This document shows positions 53,519-62,085 of a DNA stretch of 62,223 nt, piece by piece. The first letter of the stretch is position 1, and each line of letters begins with the position of its first letter. Location: contig CAZFEC010000014.1 in assembly GCA_964517435.1 (NCBI GenBank), positions 1 through 62,223 of the forward strand. The letters run 5' to 3'. Below the pieces are notes generated by a model. It had not been told where the DNA came from and did no database searches. It was given only the letters and a program-made list of their open reading frames with translations. Position numbers and translations under genes: made by a program. Source of the DNA: BS150m-G50 sp964517435. Lineage in GTDB: Bacteria > CAIWAD01 > BS150m-G50.

Positions 53519-54745
53519 TCATTCCCCCTCCTTCTCCTGCGGCGGATCGGAGCGCAGATTGAGCATCCGCAGGTCGCCCAGGTACTGGACCGATTCTATT
53601 TCTTCAACCTTCTCGAATCTTTGTATCACGTCCTGAATCCGCTTGCTGTTGTCCATGATTGTCTGTACACGGTGGCGGTCCTTGTCGCTCAGCGGCGGTT
53701 CCGCTTCGTTGAGCAGCAGGTACAGCTGCCCCTGGATGGTGGTGAGCGGATTATTGACCTCGTGATTGACGGCGACGGCGGCTTCACTCAGGGCGCGGAA
53801 CTTCTCCTCGAAAATCGCCTTCTGCTGCAGGCGCCGGGTTTCGGTCATGTCGCGTGCCAGCAGCAGGGTTTGCCGGTGATGATGCGTCTCCGGCAGCGGC
53901 GCCACCGAAAGGTCGACCGGCAGCTCCTGCTCCACATCGTTCAGGAGCGTGACGCTCAGGCGTCCCGGCTCCCGGCTGGCCAGCAGTTCCTGCAACTGTT
54001 GCTGCTGCCCGGTGTCGGTCAGCAGCTCCAGGAATTCACGGCGCAGAAACGCATCCGGCCTGAATCCGAGCTGCTCCACGGCGGGATTGGCGAAGTCGAT
54101 CCTGAATTCGGAGTCGAGCACGATAATCGCATCCTGCGCATTGCTGATCAGGCTGTCCTGAAAATCGCGGGTGCGGCCGATTTCCTGGTAGAGCAGCGAA
54201 TTCTGCAGGGCGACGGCGGCCTGGTTGACCGTATAGAACAGGGTATCCAGCCTGGCCTGCGTGATTGTATCACGCGCCGCCGCCGTTGTGCAGATGAAAA
54301 AACCGATCCCGCGTCCTCCCACCGCGAGCGGCACCACCAGGTAGGAAGCGGTATCCTCGACTTCCGAACGCTGTTCCGGCGGCAGATCGATATCGGGCAC
54401 CAGCACCGCCCGTCGTTCGCTCTGCACCCAGTCGATGATGCCGTCGCTGATGAGGCCGGGAACCGCGGTGGCGAGCTTCCGTTCGGGGCTGCCGAAACAG
54501 ACCGGCTCCTCCCCCTCCGTCAGCAGGTAGACTGCGCAGGACTGGTATTCGACCAGACGGGCGACCACTGCGAAGAGAGCGGTGACCACGTTGTCCGGGT
54601 CCACCGCCGCCCGGATCGTCTCCGAGAGCTGCTGAATCTCCTTGAACTCGTTCAGCGACTCCCGCAACGCGTCACGGGTGCGGCAGGCGGCCTCCAGCTC
54701 TGCGCGCAGCTGCTCAGTCTCGGTGTTGTTTTCTGACTTGCTCAT
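53519..54745 (-). CDS. GAF-PAS-DHp protein lacking a kinase ATPase domain
   Basis: 408 residues from the ATG at 54745; the frame extends upstream but only across the inverted motif pair. A short coiled coil, a GAF domain (~40-195; YLVVPLAVGGRGIGFFIC), a PAS domain (~210-320; NAQDAIIVLDSEFRIDFANP), and an H-box LSEAAVAVNHEVNNPLTTI near residue 335. After one more helix pair it ends in an acidic tail; no ATP-binding boxes exist. It shares the NHExNNPLT H-box and GAF-DHp plan with the gene at 50997, so the two are probably paralogues with a related regulatory job. Motif copies at 53622 and 54266. Confidence 0.84.
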   Translation of the reverse strand: MSKSENNTETEQLRAELEAACRTRDALRESLNEFKEIQQLSETIRAAVDPDNVVTALFAVVARLVEYQSCAVYLLTEGEEPVCFGSPERKLATAVPGLISDGIIDWVQSERRAVLVPDIDLPPEQRSEVEDTASYLVVPLAVGGRGIGFFICTTAAARDTITQARLDTLFYTVNQAAVALQNSLLYQEIGRTRDFQDSLISNAQDAIIVLDSEFRIDFANPAVEQLGFRPDAFLRREFLELLTDTGQQQQLQELLASREPGRLSVTLLNDVEQELPVDLSVAPLPETHHHRQTLLLARDMTETRRLQQKAIFEEKFRALSEAAVAVNHEVNNPLTTIQGQLYLLLNEAEPPLSDKDRHRVQTIMDNSKRIQDVIQRFEKVEEIESVQYLGDLRMLNLRSDPPQEKEGE

Positions 54746-54806
54746 AGTGCAAGATTCCGGTGCAGCGCAAACGGCCGCTGCCGGAGCAGAGGCCCGCGTG
54801 TTGTGT

Positions 54807-54829
54807 GTGATACAAACGGGATGTATCAC
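54807..54829. terminator. Inverted pair of GTGATACA motifs between genes
   Basis: GTGATACA-AACGGGA-TGTATCAC with one extra wobble and one G-C pair outside, giving about ten base pairs. It lies 14 bases after the HDOD stop codon (minus strand) and ~60 bases before the next start. The placement is that of a terminator or attenuator; the T tail is weak. Confidence 0.55.
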
Positions 54830-54842
54830 GCTGCCATCTCGG

Positions 54843-55787
54843 CTAGATGCTTTCTCCCCAGGCCTGGTAATCGCCCACCGGCGTATCGCGGCCCTGGATG
54901 ATATTGCGGAAAGTCTCGGCACGATCGAATTCGGTTTTGAAGAGCTGGAGATAATGCTCGATATCGACATCGCCGTTGGCGGTGCGGCGCAGCTGCAGCA
55001 GGTTGGCCACCGGTTCGGCCACACCCCATGCCTTGCCTTCCTGCGCGTACTGCGGATGCAGGCGGCGCGTCAGGAAATCGGCGAAATAGGTGGTGGCGGT
55101 CAACAGCGAGATTTCCGTTTCCTCCAGCGGCTGGTGGTGATTCCGGATCGCCTCCACGATCTGCTCCGGCAGGTTCCAGCGCTGTGTAAGCAGACCGCCG
55201 ATCTCGGCGTGGCTGAGTCCCAGCACCTCTTTTTCCGCTTCCCAGAGCAGGAAGTTCCGTTCCCGCTGGAGGCGCTGGATCTCCTGGAACTCCTGCGGCA
55301 GGTAGCGGACGATGATCAGGCGGCCGATGTCATGCAGCAGGCCGGTGACGAAAGCCTCGCCCACCACGCGGTAGCTGCCGCTGCGACTGATCATGCGCGC
55401 GGCGATGGCGGTGCCGATCGAATGCTCCCAGAAACCGGTCATATCGAAATCGTTGATGCCGTGCGTGAAGCTGAAACGGTCCACCAGCGAAGAGCTGACA
55501 CCGAGATCCTTGACCGTGTTGAAACCCAGCACGACAATCGCCAGGTTGATGGTGCCGATCCGCCGCGGGAAGCCGTAGAAAGCGGAGTTAGCCAGCTTCA
55601 GCATGCGGGCTGTCAAACCGGGATCGGTGGAGATCAGGCGGGAGAGGGTGGCGGCGTTGGTCTTGGGGTTGTCCACCAGTTCGACGATTTTCGCCACTAC
55701 CAGCGGCAGCGAGGGGAGGTCGAGAATCCCATCGGCGATGGACTTGACTTTCTCCGCTTTGCTGGGCTGGCGTGGGGGGATCGGCAT
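54843..55787 (-). CDS. HDOD-domain signalling protein
   Basis: 314 residues. HDOD hallmarks: LPSLPLVVAKIVELVDNP, ISTDPGLTARMLKLANSAFYG, LGFNTVKDLGV and GLLHDIGRLII. HDOD domains are non-catalytic relatives of HD phosphohydrolases found in chemotaxis and flagellar regulators. No other domain is visible. It is two bases from the small charged protein upstream, so part of the flagellar operon. Confidence 0.9.
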   Translation of the reverse strand: MPIPPRQPSKAEKVKSIADGILDLPSLPLVVAKIVELVDNPKTNAATLSRLISTDPGLTARMLKLANSAFYGFPRRIGTINLAIVVLGFNTVKDLGVSSSLVDRFSFTHGINDFDMTGFWEHSIGTAIAARMISRSGSYRVVGEAFVTGLLHDIGRLIIVRYLPQEFQEIQRLQRERNFLLWEAEKEVLGLSHAEIGGLLTQRWNLPEQIVEAIRNHHQPLEETEISLLTATTYFADFLTRRLHPQYAQEGKAWGVAEPVANLLQLRRTANGDVDIEHYLQLFKTEFDRAETFRNIIQGRDTPVGDYQAWGESI

Positions 55788-55789
55788 AC

Positions 55790-56119
55790 TCAGGCTTTCA
55801 AATCAATAGTGTGATCCGCGTCGGCATCCTCTGATGGCGGCTTGACGGGCGTTTCCTCCGCGGCTTCCGCATCCGCTTCCGCCTCCGTCTCCGCTTCCGG
55901 GCGTTTCTTGATGAATTTCTTTTTCTTTTCCCCGTCCGGTTTGACCCGGTAGTCCTCCTGCGGCTCCTGTGCGGTCTGCGCCTGCCGCGCGGCCTTCTCC
56001 TGGTCGCCCTTCGCGCTGACCGCCTGCTGCTGCAGCGCCTGCTGACGCTGCGCTTCCGCCAACCGCTCGATCAGTTTGGTCTTGGAGAAGTTATCCTGCA
56101 GGTCGATGGAGCGTGTCAT
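55790..56119 (-). CDS. Small charged protein of flagellar operon
   Basis: 109 residues from the ATG at 56119; a longer in-frame start has no ribosome site. The N-terminal ~30 residues (SIDLQDNFSKTKLIERLAEA) form an amphipathic, Gln-rich helix; the rest is Lys/Glu/Ala-rich and probably disordered, with a KKKKFIKKRPE basic patch. Short proteins with a similar N-terminal helix occur between fliA and downstream genes in other flagellar operons. No function is known to me. Confidence 0.65.
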   Translation of the reverse strand: MTRSIDLQDNFSKTKLIERLAEAQRQQALQQQAVSAKGDQEKAARQAQTAQEPQEDYRVKPDGEKKKKFIKKRPEAETEAEADAEAAEETPVKPPSEDADADHTIDLKA

Positions 56120-56177
56120 CTGTTCACCACCGGTTTGCCATCTTGACCCGGGCGGCAACTCCTGTCACGCGCTGGGG

Positions 56178-56939
56178 TCAGACTTTTATCAAGTGACGGA
56201 TCTTGTTCTTCAGGTTGATGATGATCTTGGTGTGTATCTGGGAAACGCGGGATTCACTGATATCCAGAACCTGACCGATCTCTTTCAGAGTGAGCTCCTC
56301 GTAGTAGTAGAGCGCCATCACCAGCTTCTCCTGCTCCGGCAGCGAGTTGATGAGCTTGACCATCAGCGTCTTGATTTCCTTGCGCTCCATGATATCGAGC
56401 GGGCTGTCGTTATACTGGTTTTCGACGACGTCATACAGGTTGGATGCCTGCCCTTCATCGGTGGTGAAGGGGCGGTCGAAGGAGAGCAGCGATGTGGCGG
56501 AAACCTCGTCCAGCAACTTGTGATACTCGGTGAGCGACAGATTCAGCCTTTCGGAAAGCTCATCGTCGGTGGGTACCCGCTTCAACTCCGCTTCCAGCGT
56601 CAACATCGCCTTGCTCAGCATCCGCTCCTTGGCCCGGATGGAGCGGGGGACCCAGTCGAAGTCGCGCAATCCGTCCAGGATCGCGCCGCGGATGCGTGGC
56701 ACCGCGTAGGTTTCGAATTTGAATCCCAGATCGGGATTGTAATGCTCCACCGAATTGATCAGCCCCATGGTGCCGGCGCCGATCAGGTCGTCCAACGTCA
56801 CGGAGTTGGGCAGGGATATCTTCATGCGGCTGGCGATCAGTCTCACCAGCGGCAGGTATTCGACCAGCAGTTTCTCCTTCAGGGCCGGATCATGAGTAGT
56901 CTGATACTCGGCCCAGACCTCTTTCATGTCGGTAGGCAT
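56178..56939 (-). CDS. fliA: Flagellar sigma factor sigma-28
   Basis: 253 residues. Sigma region 2 has YLPLVRLIASRM and DLIGAGTMGLINSVEHYNPDLG; region 3 has PRSIRAKERMLSKA; region 4 ends in LKEIGQVLDISESRVSQIHTK. This is the FliA/WhiG class directing late flagellar genes. I found no typical sigma-28 promoter (TAAA-N15-GCCGATAA) within the window, so its targets are elsewhere. Position after flhF is standard. Confidence 0.97.
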   Translation of the reverse strand: MPTDMKEVWAEYQTTHDPALKEKLLVEYLPLVRLIASRMKISLPNSVTLDDLIGAGTMGLINSVEHYNPDLGFKFETYAVPRIRGAILDGLRDFDWVPRSIRAKERMLSKAMLTLEAELKRVPTDDELSERLNLSLTEYHKLLDEVSATSLLSFDRPFTTDEGQASNLYDVVENQYNDSPLDIMERKEIKTLMVKLINSLPEQEKLVMALYYYEELTLKEIGQVLDISESRVSQIHTKIIINLKNKIRHLIKV

Positions 56940-56942
56940 GGT

Positions 56943-57227
56943 CTATTCCTTTTCTGCTTCGACGAGAGGGAGAGCACTAGGGGCGGCTTCCGGGGCAGGC
57001 GTAGACACCTGCTGCGCGCGTGCCGCTTTCCGGACGGCTTCCTGTCTCTTCTCCAACTGCCAGTAATTATAAACAACACTCAAAATAGAAACCACTAAAG
57101 TGTAGGCGGCCCAGACTACCAGCGCCCGGACGAAGATGGTCAGGAGCGAAAAATCGGCCAGCACCCCCATCAGGATCACTACCAGCACCAGGAACTTGCC
57201 TATCTGCTTGACCAAGGGTCCGTTCAT
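56943..57227 (-). CDS. Small two-helix membrane protein in place of flhG
   Basis: 94 residues. Two hydrophobic helices (FLVLVVILMGVLADFSLLTIF and VVWAAYTLVVSILSVVYNYW, each cut here) are followed by a charged, Pro/Ala-rich cytoplasmic tail. It lies between flhF and fliA where the MinD-like flhG gene is usually found. No ATPase motif is present, so it is not FlhG. Function unknown. Confidence 0.75.
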   Translation of the reverse strand: MNGPLVKQIGKFLVLVVILMGVLADFSLLTIFVRALVVWAAYTLVVSILSVVYNYWQLEKRQEAVRKAARAQQVSTPAPEAAPSALPLVEAEKE

Positions 57228-57267
57228 CTTTGCCTTCTCACTGTTTTATAGCTGTCCGGCCTGCCCG

Positions 57268-58401
57268 TCAGCGCTCCACCTTGAAGCCCCGCTTGTCCAG
57301 GAGCCATTCCGCAATCCGCAGCGGGTGGACGCTGTCGATGTTCTCCGGAATGGACTGGCCGTTGCCGAGGAAGCTGAATACCGGTTTCACCTCGCAGGCC
57401 AGGTTGAGCAGATTCCCCAGGGTGGCCGTCTCATCCAGCTTGGTCAGGAGGATGCGGTTGAAATTAACCTGCCGGTACTCCTGCACCATCCGGCGCAGGT
57501 CGGAATACTTGGTGGAAAGCGGCAGCACCAGATGGGTTTCCATCGGCGCCGACAGCTCCAGCATTCCCTCCAGCTGCCGCATCCTGCTCGTCGACCGCCA
57601 GGATACACCCGGCGTGTCGATCAGGATCACTTCGCAGTTCTGCAGCTGGCGCAGGGCCGGTTTGATCTCCCGTTCCCGGTAGACCAGCTTTAACTCCGCC
57701 TTGACGATGCCGGCGAACGTCCGCAGCTGCTCGGTGGCGGCTATCTTGGTAGTGTCCAGACTGAGGATGCCGAGACGGCGACCGCCGAAGAAATCGCGAT
57801 TGGCGGCCAGCTTGATCAGACTCACCGTTTTGCCGGCGCCGGTAGGTCCGATGAAAGCCAGCTTGACCGGCGTGCCCTGCGGTGCGGAAGGCGTGCCGGC
57901 CGCCTTGAAACGCCGGGCGATCCAGCCGGCGCCGCGGTCCCGCATCAGGCGTCGCGATCGTAGTTCGCGCGGGGCGGCGTTCAGTTGCAGATCCGCGAGC
58001 AGATCCTGTATCACATCACCGCTCACTTCCTCCTGCCGCAGTTGCCGGGCGATATCGTTCAGCGCCGGCCAGGCAGTGCCCGGACCGGAACCGCTCATCT
58101 GCTGGTTCAAGCCCTGGATGGAGCGCGACAGCTTCTGCATTTCGTCCTGCAGCTGCGCGCCGCCCGATCCGGCGATCGCCGCGCCTCCCGGCGCTCCGGC
58201 GGTGAACACCCCCTCCGGCAGGTTGAGCCCGCCGCCGCTCTCCGCTTCGCCGACGATCACTTCGTAGCTCCAGCCGTACTCCGGTCCGGCGGGATGGCTC
58301 TGGCGTCCCGATTTGATGATGACTGCCTCATCGCCGTAGTCCCGCTTGATGCGTTTCATGATGTCGCGGTAATCGGTGCCGGTGTAGGATTTCATCTCCA
58401 T
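57268..58401 (-). CDS. flhF: Flagellar SRP-like GTPase FlhF
   Basis: 377 residues. The N-terminal B domain (YTGTDYRDIMKRIKRDYGDEA) is followed by a Gly/Ala linker, the N domain, and the G domain with AFIGPTGAGKTVSLIKLA, LSLDTTKIAATEQL, VILIDTPGV and LTKLDETATLGN. It places the flagellum at its site and helps early assembly. GGAGTAAG precedes the ATG. The DTTK variant of the usual DTYR motif is a mild departure. Motif copy at 58007. Confidence 0.96.
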   Translation of the reverse strand: MEMKSYTGTDYRDIMKRIKRDYGDEAVIIKSGRQSHPAGPEYGWSYEVIVGEAESGGGLNLPEGVFTAGAPGGAAIAGSGGAQLQDEMQKLSRSIQGLNQQMSGSGPGTAWPALNDIARQLRQEEVSGDVIQDLLADLQLNAAPRELRSRRLMRDRGAGWIARRFKAAGTPSAPQGTPVKLAFIGPTGAGKTVSLIKLAANRDFFGGRRLGILSLDTTKIAATEQLRTFAGIVKAELKLVYREREIKPALRQLQNCEVILIDTPGVSWRSTSRMRQLEGMLELSAPMETHLVLPLSTKYSDLRRMVQEYRQVNFNRILLTKLDETATLGNLLNLACEVKPVFSFLGNGQSIPENIDSVHPLRIAEWLLDKRGFKVER

Positions 58402-58461
58402 CTCTTACTCCAGGTCGCGGGCCGGAACGTCGCCCGCCCACGCCGCGTTGTGTGCTTCCTC

Positions 58462-60606
58462 TTACGGGTTGAGCACGGTTGTGTCCTGGCCGCTCTCGCC
58501 GCCGGCCAGGCTCTCGACGGTTTCCTCGCCGCCGGTGATACTCCTGTGCGTCACCACGCCGATCGACTCAACCTCGACGGTCGGTACCAGCTCGCTGTAG
58601 GAGACCAGGCTGATGTCCGGCATGGTGCTTTCCAGCAGCTTCCGCAGGTAAGGTCGCACGGTCGGCGCGGTCAGCAGTACACTCCGTTTCCCCTGCGTCG
58701 AGAGCTGCTCGGCGAAGTCCCGGACCTGTTTGACGATAGCGGCGAACATCTCCGGCGTCAGGCTGAGTTCACGTCCCTGGGCGGTCTGTTCCAGCTCGCG
58801 GCTGAACATCTCCTCCAGGACCGGATCCAGCGTCATGCAGTAGATCCGGCCGTCCTCGTGCTGGTAGAGCCGGGTGATCGTCTGGTTCAGTGAGAAGCGG
58901 GCGTATTCGGTCAGGATCTCCACATCTTTGGTGGAGGGCGCGTAGTCGGTAAGCGTCTCCAGGATCGTCGTCAGATCGCGGATGGGCACACTTTCCTTCA
59001 ACAGCCGCTGCAGCACTTTATGTATCACGGCCAGGCTGAGCAGGTTGGGGTAGAGCTCCTCGATCAGGGCCGGGTTATCCTTCTTGATGTTCTCGATCAG
59101 GTTCATGGCGTCCTGCCGGCCGACGATGCGCCAGGAATTCTTTTGTATCACGTCGACCAGGTGCGTCGCCAGTACCGCCGGCGATTCGATGACGGCGTAA
59201 CCCAGCAGCTCGGCCCGCTCCCGGCTCTCTTCCCGGATCCAGGTGGCCGGCATGCCGAAGGTCGGTTCCGTCGTTTTGAATCCCTCGATCTCCTCGCCCG
59301 CTTCCCCCGCGTTGAGCGCCAGGTAGTACCCGACCTTGATTTCGCCCCGCGCCACTTCGATGCCGCGGATCTTGATCGTGTACTCCTCCGGTTTCAGCTG
59401 AATGTTGTCGCGGATGCGGATCGGCGGGATGATGATGCCGAGATCCAGCGCCTGTTGTTTACGGATCAGCGTGATACGGTTTAGCAGATCGCCGTTCTGT
59501 TCCACATCCACCAGGGGGATGAGACCGTAGCCGATCTCGATCTCCATCGGATCGACATAGAGAAAGTCTTCGATCTTGCCTTCACTCACTTCTTCCTCCT
59601 GCGGCTGTTCCGGCGCTTCCTCCGGCACCTCGCGGCCGCGGCGCAGGCTGAACGCCACGACGCCGACCGTGAGCGAAAGGATCAGGAAGGGAATCGTCGG
59701 CAGTCCCGGCACCAAGGCGAAGAACAGCAGCACCGCCGCCACAATGAAGAGCGGGCGGACGCGGCTGAGCAGCTGCGAGGTGATGTCGAAACCGAAATTG
59801 TTCTGCGCCCCGGCCCGGGTCACGATGATACCGGCCGAGGTGGAGACGATCAAGGCCGGGATCTGGTTGACCAGACCGTCGCCTACGGTCAGCAGGGTAT
59901 AGTTGGAGATCGCTTCGTTGAAGGTCATCTTCAGCTGCAGCATGCCGATAGCGAAACCGCCCAGGATGTTGATCGCCGTAATGATCAGGCTGGCGATGGC
60001 GTCACCCCGTACGAACTTGGAAGCGCCGTCCATCGCACCGTAGAAATCCGCTTCCCGACTGATCTTCTCACGCCGCTGTCGCGCCTCCTGTTCGTCGATG
60101 ATGCCGTTGTTGAGGTCGGCATCGATCGCCATCTGCTTACCCGGCATCGCATCGAGTGTGAAGCGCGCCGCCACTTCCGCCACCCGGCCGGCACCCTTGG
60201 TGATCACGATGAAGTTGATCAGCACCAGGATCAGGAAGACGATGAAACCAACGATGTAGTTGCCCTTGACCACGAAACCGCCGAACGCCGAAATCACCTG
60301 CCCCGCGTAGCCGTCGCCCAGGATCAGACGCGTGGAGGCTACGTTCAGAGCCAGCCGGAACAGCGTGATCATCAGCAGCATACCGGGGAAGATGGAGAAC
60401 TCCAGCGGCTCGGTGTTGTAGATCGCCACCAGCAGTACGGTCAGACCGATGGCGATGTTAAAGGCCAGCAGTACATCCAGCAGCGCCGGGGCCAGCGGGA
60501 TGACCATCATCACCAGAATCCCGACCACTCCGATCGAGATCAGCACATCGCTGCGGCGGGCCAGGGTGGAAAAGGTGCTGTTGCGGAGGGTGATGCGATC
60601 GTCCAT
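58462..60606 (-). CDS. flhA: Flagellar export apparatus protein FlhA
   Basis: 714 residues, full length. N-terminal ~330 residues hold about eight transmembrane helices with the FHIPEP-type conserved stretches (MPGKQMAIDADLNNGIIDEQEA, GDAIASLIITAINILGGF). The C-terminal cytoplasmic nonamer-forming domain follows a charged linker (EEEVSEGKIEDFL). It is the proton-coupled core of the flagellar type III exporter. Two bases separate it from flhB. Motif copies at 59021 and 59144. Confidence 0.98.
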   Translation of the reverse strand: MDDRITLRNSTFSTLARRSDVLISIGVVGILVMMVIPLAPALLDVLLAFNIAIGLTVLLVAIYNTEPLEFSIFPGMLLMITLFRLALNVASTRLILGDGYAGQVISAFGGFVVKGNYIVGFIVFLILVLINFIVITKGAGRVAEVAARFTLDAMPGKQMAIDADLNNGIIDEQEARQRREKISREADFYGAMDGASKFVRGDAIASLIITAINILGGFAIGMLQLKMTFNEAISNYTLLTVGDGLVNQIPALIVSTSAGIIVTRAGAQNNFGFDITSQLLSRVRPLFIVAAVLLFFALVPGLPTIPFLILSLTVGVVAFSLRRGREVPEEAPEQPQEEEVSEGKIEDFLYVDPMEIEIGYGLIPLVDVEQNGDLLNRITLIRKQQALDLGIIIPPIRIRDNIQLKPEEYTIKIRGIEVARGEIKVGYYLALNAGEAGEEIEGFKTTEPTFGMPATWIREESRERAELLGYAVIESPAVLATHLVDVIQKNSWRIVGRQDAMNLIENIKKDNPALIEELYPNLLSLAVIHKVLQRLLKESVPIRDLTTILETLTDYAPSTKDVEILTEYARFSLNQTITRLYQHEDGRIYCMTLDPVLEEMFSRELEQTAQGRELSLTPEMFAAIVKQVRDFAEQLSTQGKRSVLLTAPTVRPYLRKLLESTMPDISLVSYSELVPTVEVESIGVVTHRSITGGEETVESLAGGESGQDTTVLNP

Positions 60607-60608
60607 GT

Positions 60609-61682
60609 TCAGATAGTTACGCCTTTGTTTTGGTAAACGAGGGCCAGCACTTCGGCGATGGCCTGGTAGAATTCAATCGGCACTTCCATCCCGACCTCCA
60701 CGACCGGGTACATCGAACGGGTCAGCGGCGGATTCTCGATCACCGGCACCTCGTGCTGCCGGGCAATCTCCCGGATCCGTTCCGCCACTTTGCGCGCGCC
60801 CTTGGCCAGCACCAGCGGCGCCCGCATCTCCTGGTGGTCATAGCGCATGGCGATGGCGTAGCTGGTGGGATTGGTGATGACCACATCGGCCTCCGGTACG
60901 TCGTTCAGCATGCGGCGGAAGGCCAGCTCGAACTGGAGCGAGCGGATACGCGATTTGAGCAGCGGATCCCCCTCCGTCTGTTTGCGTTCGTCCTTCACCT
61001 CCTGTTTAGTCATCCGCAGCTTGCGGGCGTGGTCCCATTTCTGAAACCACCAGTCGAAAGCGGCGATGACGGTCAGGAACAACGCCGTCCAGATGATCAG
61101 GTTGCGGGTGCTGGCCGCCACCGCGGCCAGTATGCCGGCGATCGACTGATCACCCAGCCTGAAAAAACCATCCAGCTCCGCCTTCACCACCAGCCAGGCG
61201 ACGAAACCGACCACCAGGATCTTGATGAAGTTCTTGATCAGTTCGTTCAGCGAGCGGGGGGAGAAAATGTTCTTCAACCCCTTGACCGGATTGATCTTGT
61301 CGAAATCGGGCCGAATCGATTCGGCCGAAGCCAGGAAACCGACCTGCGCCAGATTCGCCGCCAGACCGATCACCAGCACCAGCAGCATGAAGGGGAGCAC
61401 CGCCCTGCCGGTTATGGAGGCGCTGAAACCGCCGATCTCCGACAGCCGGTCCACCTCCACTCCCCAGCTGGAAGCGTGGGTGTAGATGTAGCGGGTGCCG
61501 TCCAGCACGGTCTGCAGGGTGTAGTTACCCAGCATCAGCAGCGCCAGCAATCCGCCCAGGATGACGGCGGCGGAGTTGATCTCCATGCTGCGCGCCACGT
61601 TACCCTTCTTGCGGGCGTCTTCACGCCGCTTCGGGGTTGCCGGTTCGGTTCGATCCTGGAAAGAGGTTTGCTCGTCAGCCAT
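60609..61682 (-). CDS. flhB: Flagellar export switch protein FlhB
   Basis: 357 residues. N-terminal charged segment (TEPATPKRREDARKKGNVARS), four transmembrane helices, then the cytoplasmic autocleavage domain. The self-cleavage motif normally NPTH reads NPTS here (VVITNPTSYAIAMRYD), confirmed on the nucleotides AATCCCACCAGC. Asn and Pro, which form the cleavage site, are kept; the His is replaced. It controls the change of export substrate from hook to filament proteins. It is the first gene of the operon visible; fliR/fliQ genes are not upstream in the window. Confidence 0.97.
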   Translation of the reverse strand: MADEQTSFQDRTEPATPKRREDARKKGNVARSMEINSAAVILGGLLALLMLGNYTLQTVLDGTRYIYTHASSWGVEVDRLSEIGGFSASITGRAVLPFMLLVLVIGLAANLAQVGFLASAESIRPDFDKINPVKGLKNIFSPRSLNELIKNFIKILVVGFVAWLVVKAELDGFFRLGDQSIAGILAAVAASTRNLIIWTALFLTVIAAFDWWFQKWDHARKLRMTKQEVKDERKQTEGDPLLKSRIRSLQFELAFRRMLNDVPEADVVITNPTSYAIAMRYDHQEMRAPLVLAKGARKVAERIREIARQHEVPVIENPPLTRSMYPVVEVGMEVPIEFYQAIAEVLALVYQNKGVTI

Positions 61683-61951
61683 CCGGAAAAAGCTGCCCTT
61701 CTGCTAGTGTTCATCAGCAGACAGGCAAAATTCATTCCATTTGAGGCCAACCGGCTGGACATACTGCCGGCGTGGGAGCCGTCCGTCCGGCGTAGCCCAT
61801 AAAGTGATGATATATCAAGAAGTTGAAGGAGATCGGAACCGGTAGAAAAACCGCGCCGTTCAGGTACCGGGGGCGAAGAACTCCGGAAGTTCGCGACTCA
61901 AAGGGTTGGGGAGCTGATAAGAATTGCCGGGCGGGGAAGGAGGGGTGATAG
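61683..61951. other. Intergenic region upstream of flhB
   Basis: No supported gene. A near-palindrome GAACTCCGGAAGTTC lies at about 61878-61893. No clear promoter for flhB was identified on the minus strand. Composition becomes A/T-rich from ~61950 on. Confidence 0.45.
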
Positions 61952-62068
61952 ATGCGAACGATGGAAGATAGACAGAATTACCATGAAGAACATTCGGAAA
62001 AGCTCTACATTGCTGACAGCAGGCTACACATAGAAATTGATCCGACAGGTTTCAAAGACGTACAGTAA
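61952..62068 (+). CDS. Small ORF of 38 codons with strong ribosome site
   Basis: ATG at 61952 preceded by AAGGAGG (61937-61943), one of the best Shine-Dalgarno sequences in the window. It encodes a charged 38-residue peptide (MRTMEDRQNYHEEHSEKLYI start, IDPTGFKDVQ end) and stops at TAA (62066-62068). No similarity is recognised. The ribosome site is the main reason to call it; coding is uncertain. Confidence 0.4.
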   Translation: MRTMEDRQNYHEEHSEKLYIADSRLHIEIDPTGFKDVQ

Positions 62069-62085
62069 ACCACGCTTCTCTAGAA

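Noticed and set aside
53507..56158. Plus-strand frames across the flagellar operon (for example 53507-54736 and 54642-55814)
   Set aside because: They are complements of the real GAF-PAS-DHp, HDOD and fliA genes, with low-complexity translations and no ribosome sites.
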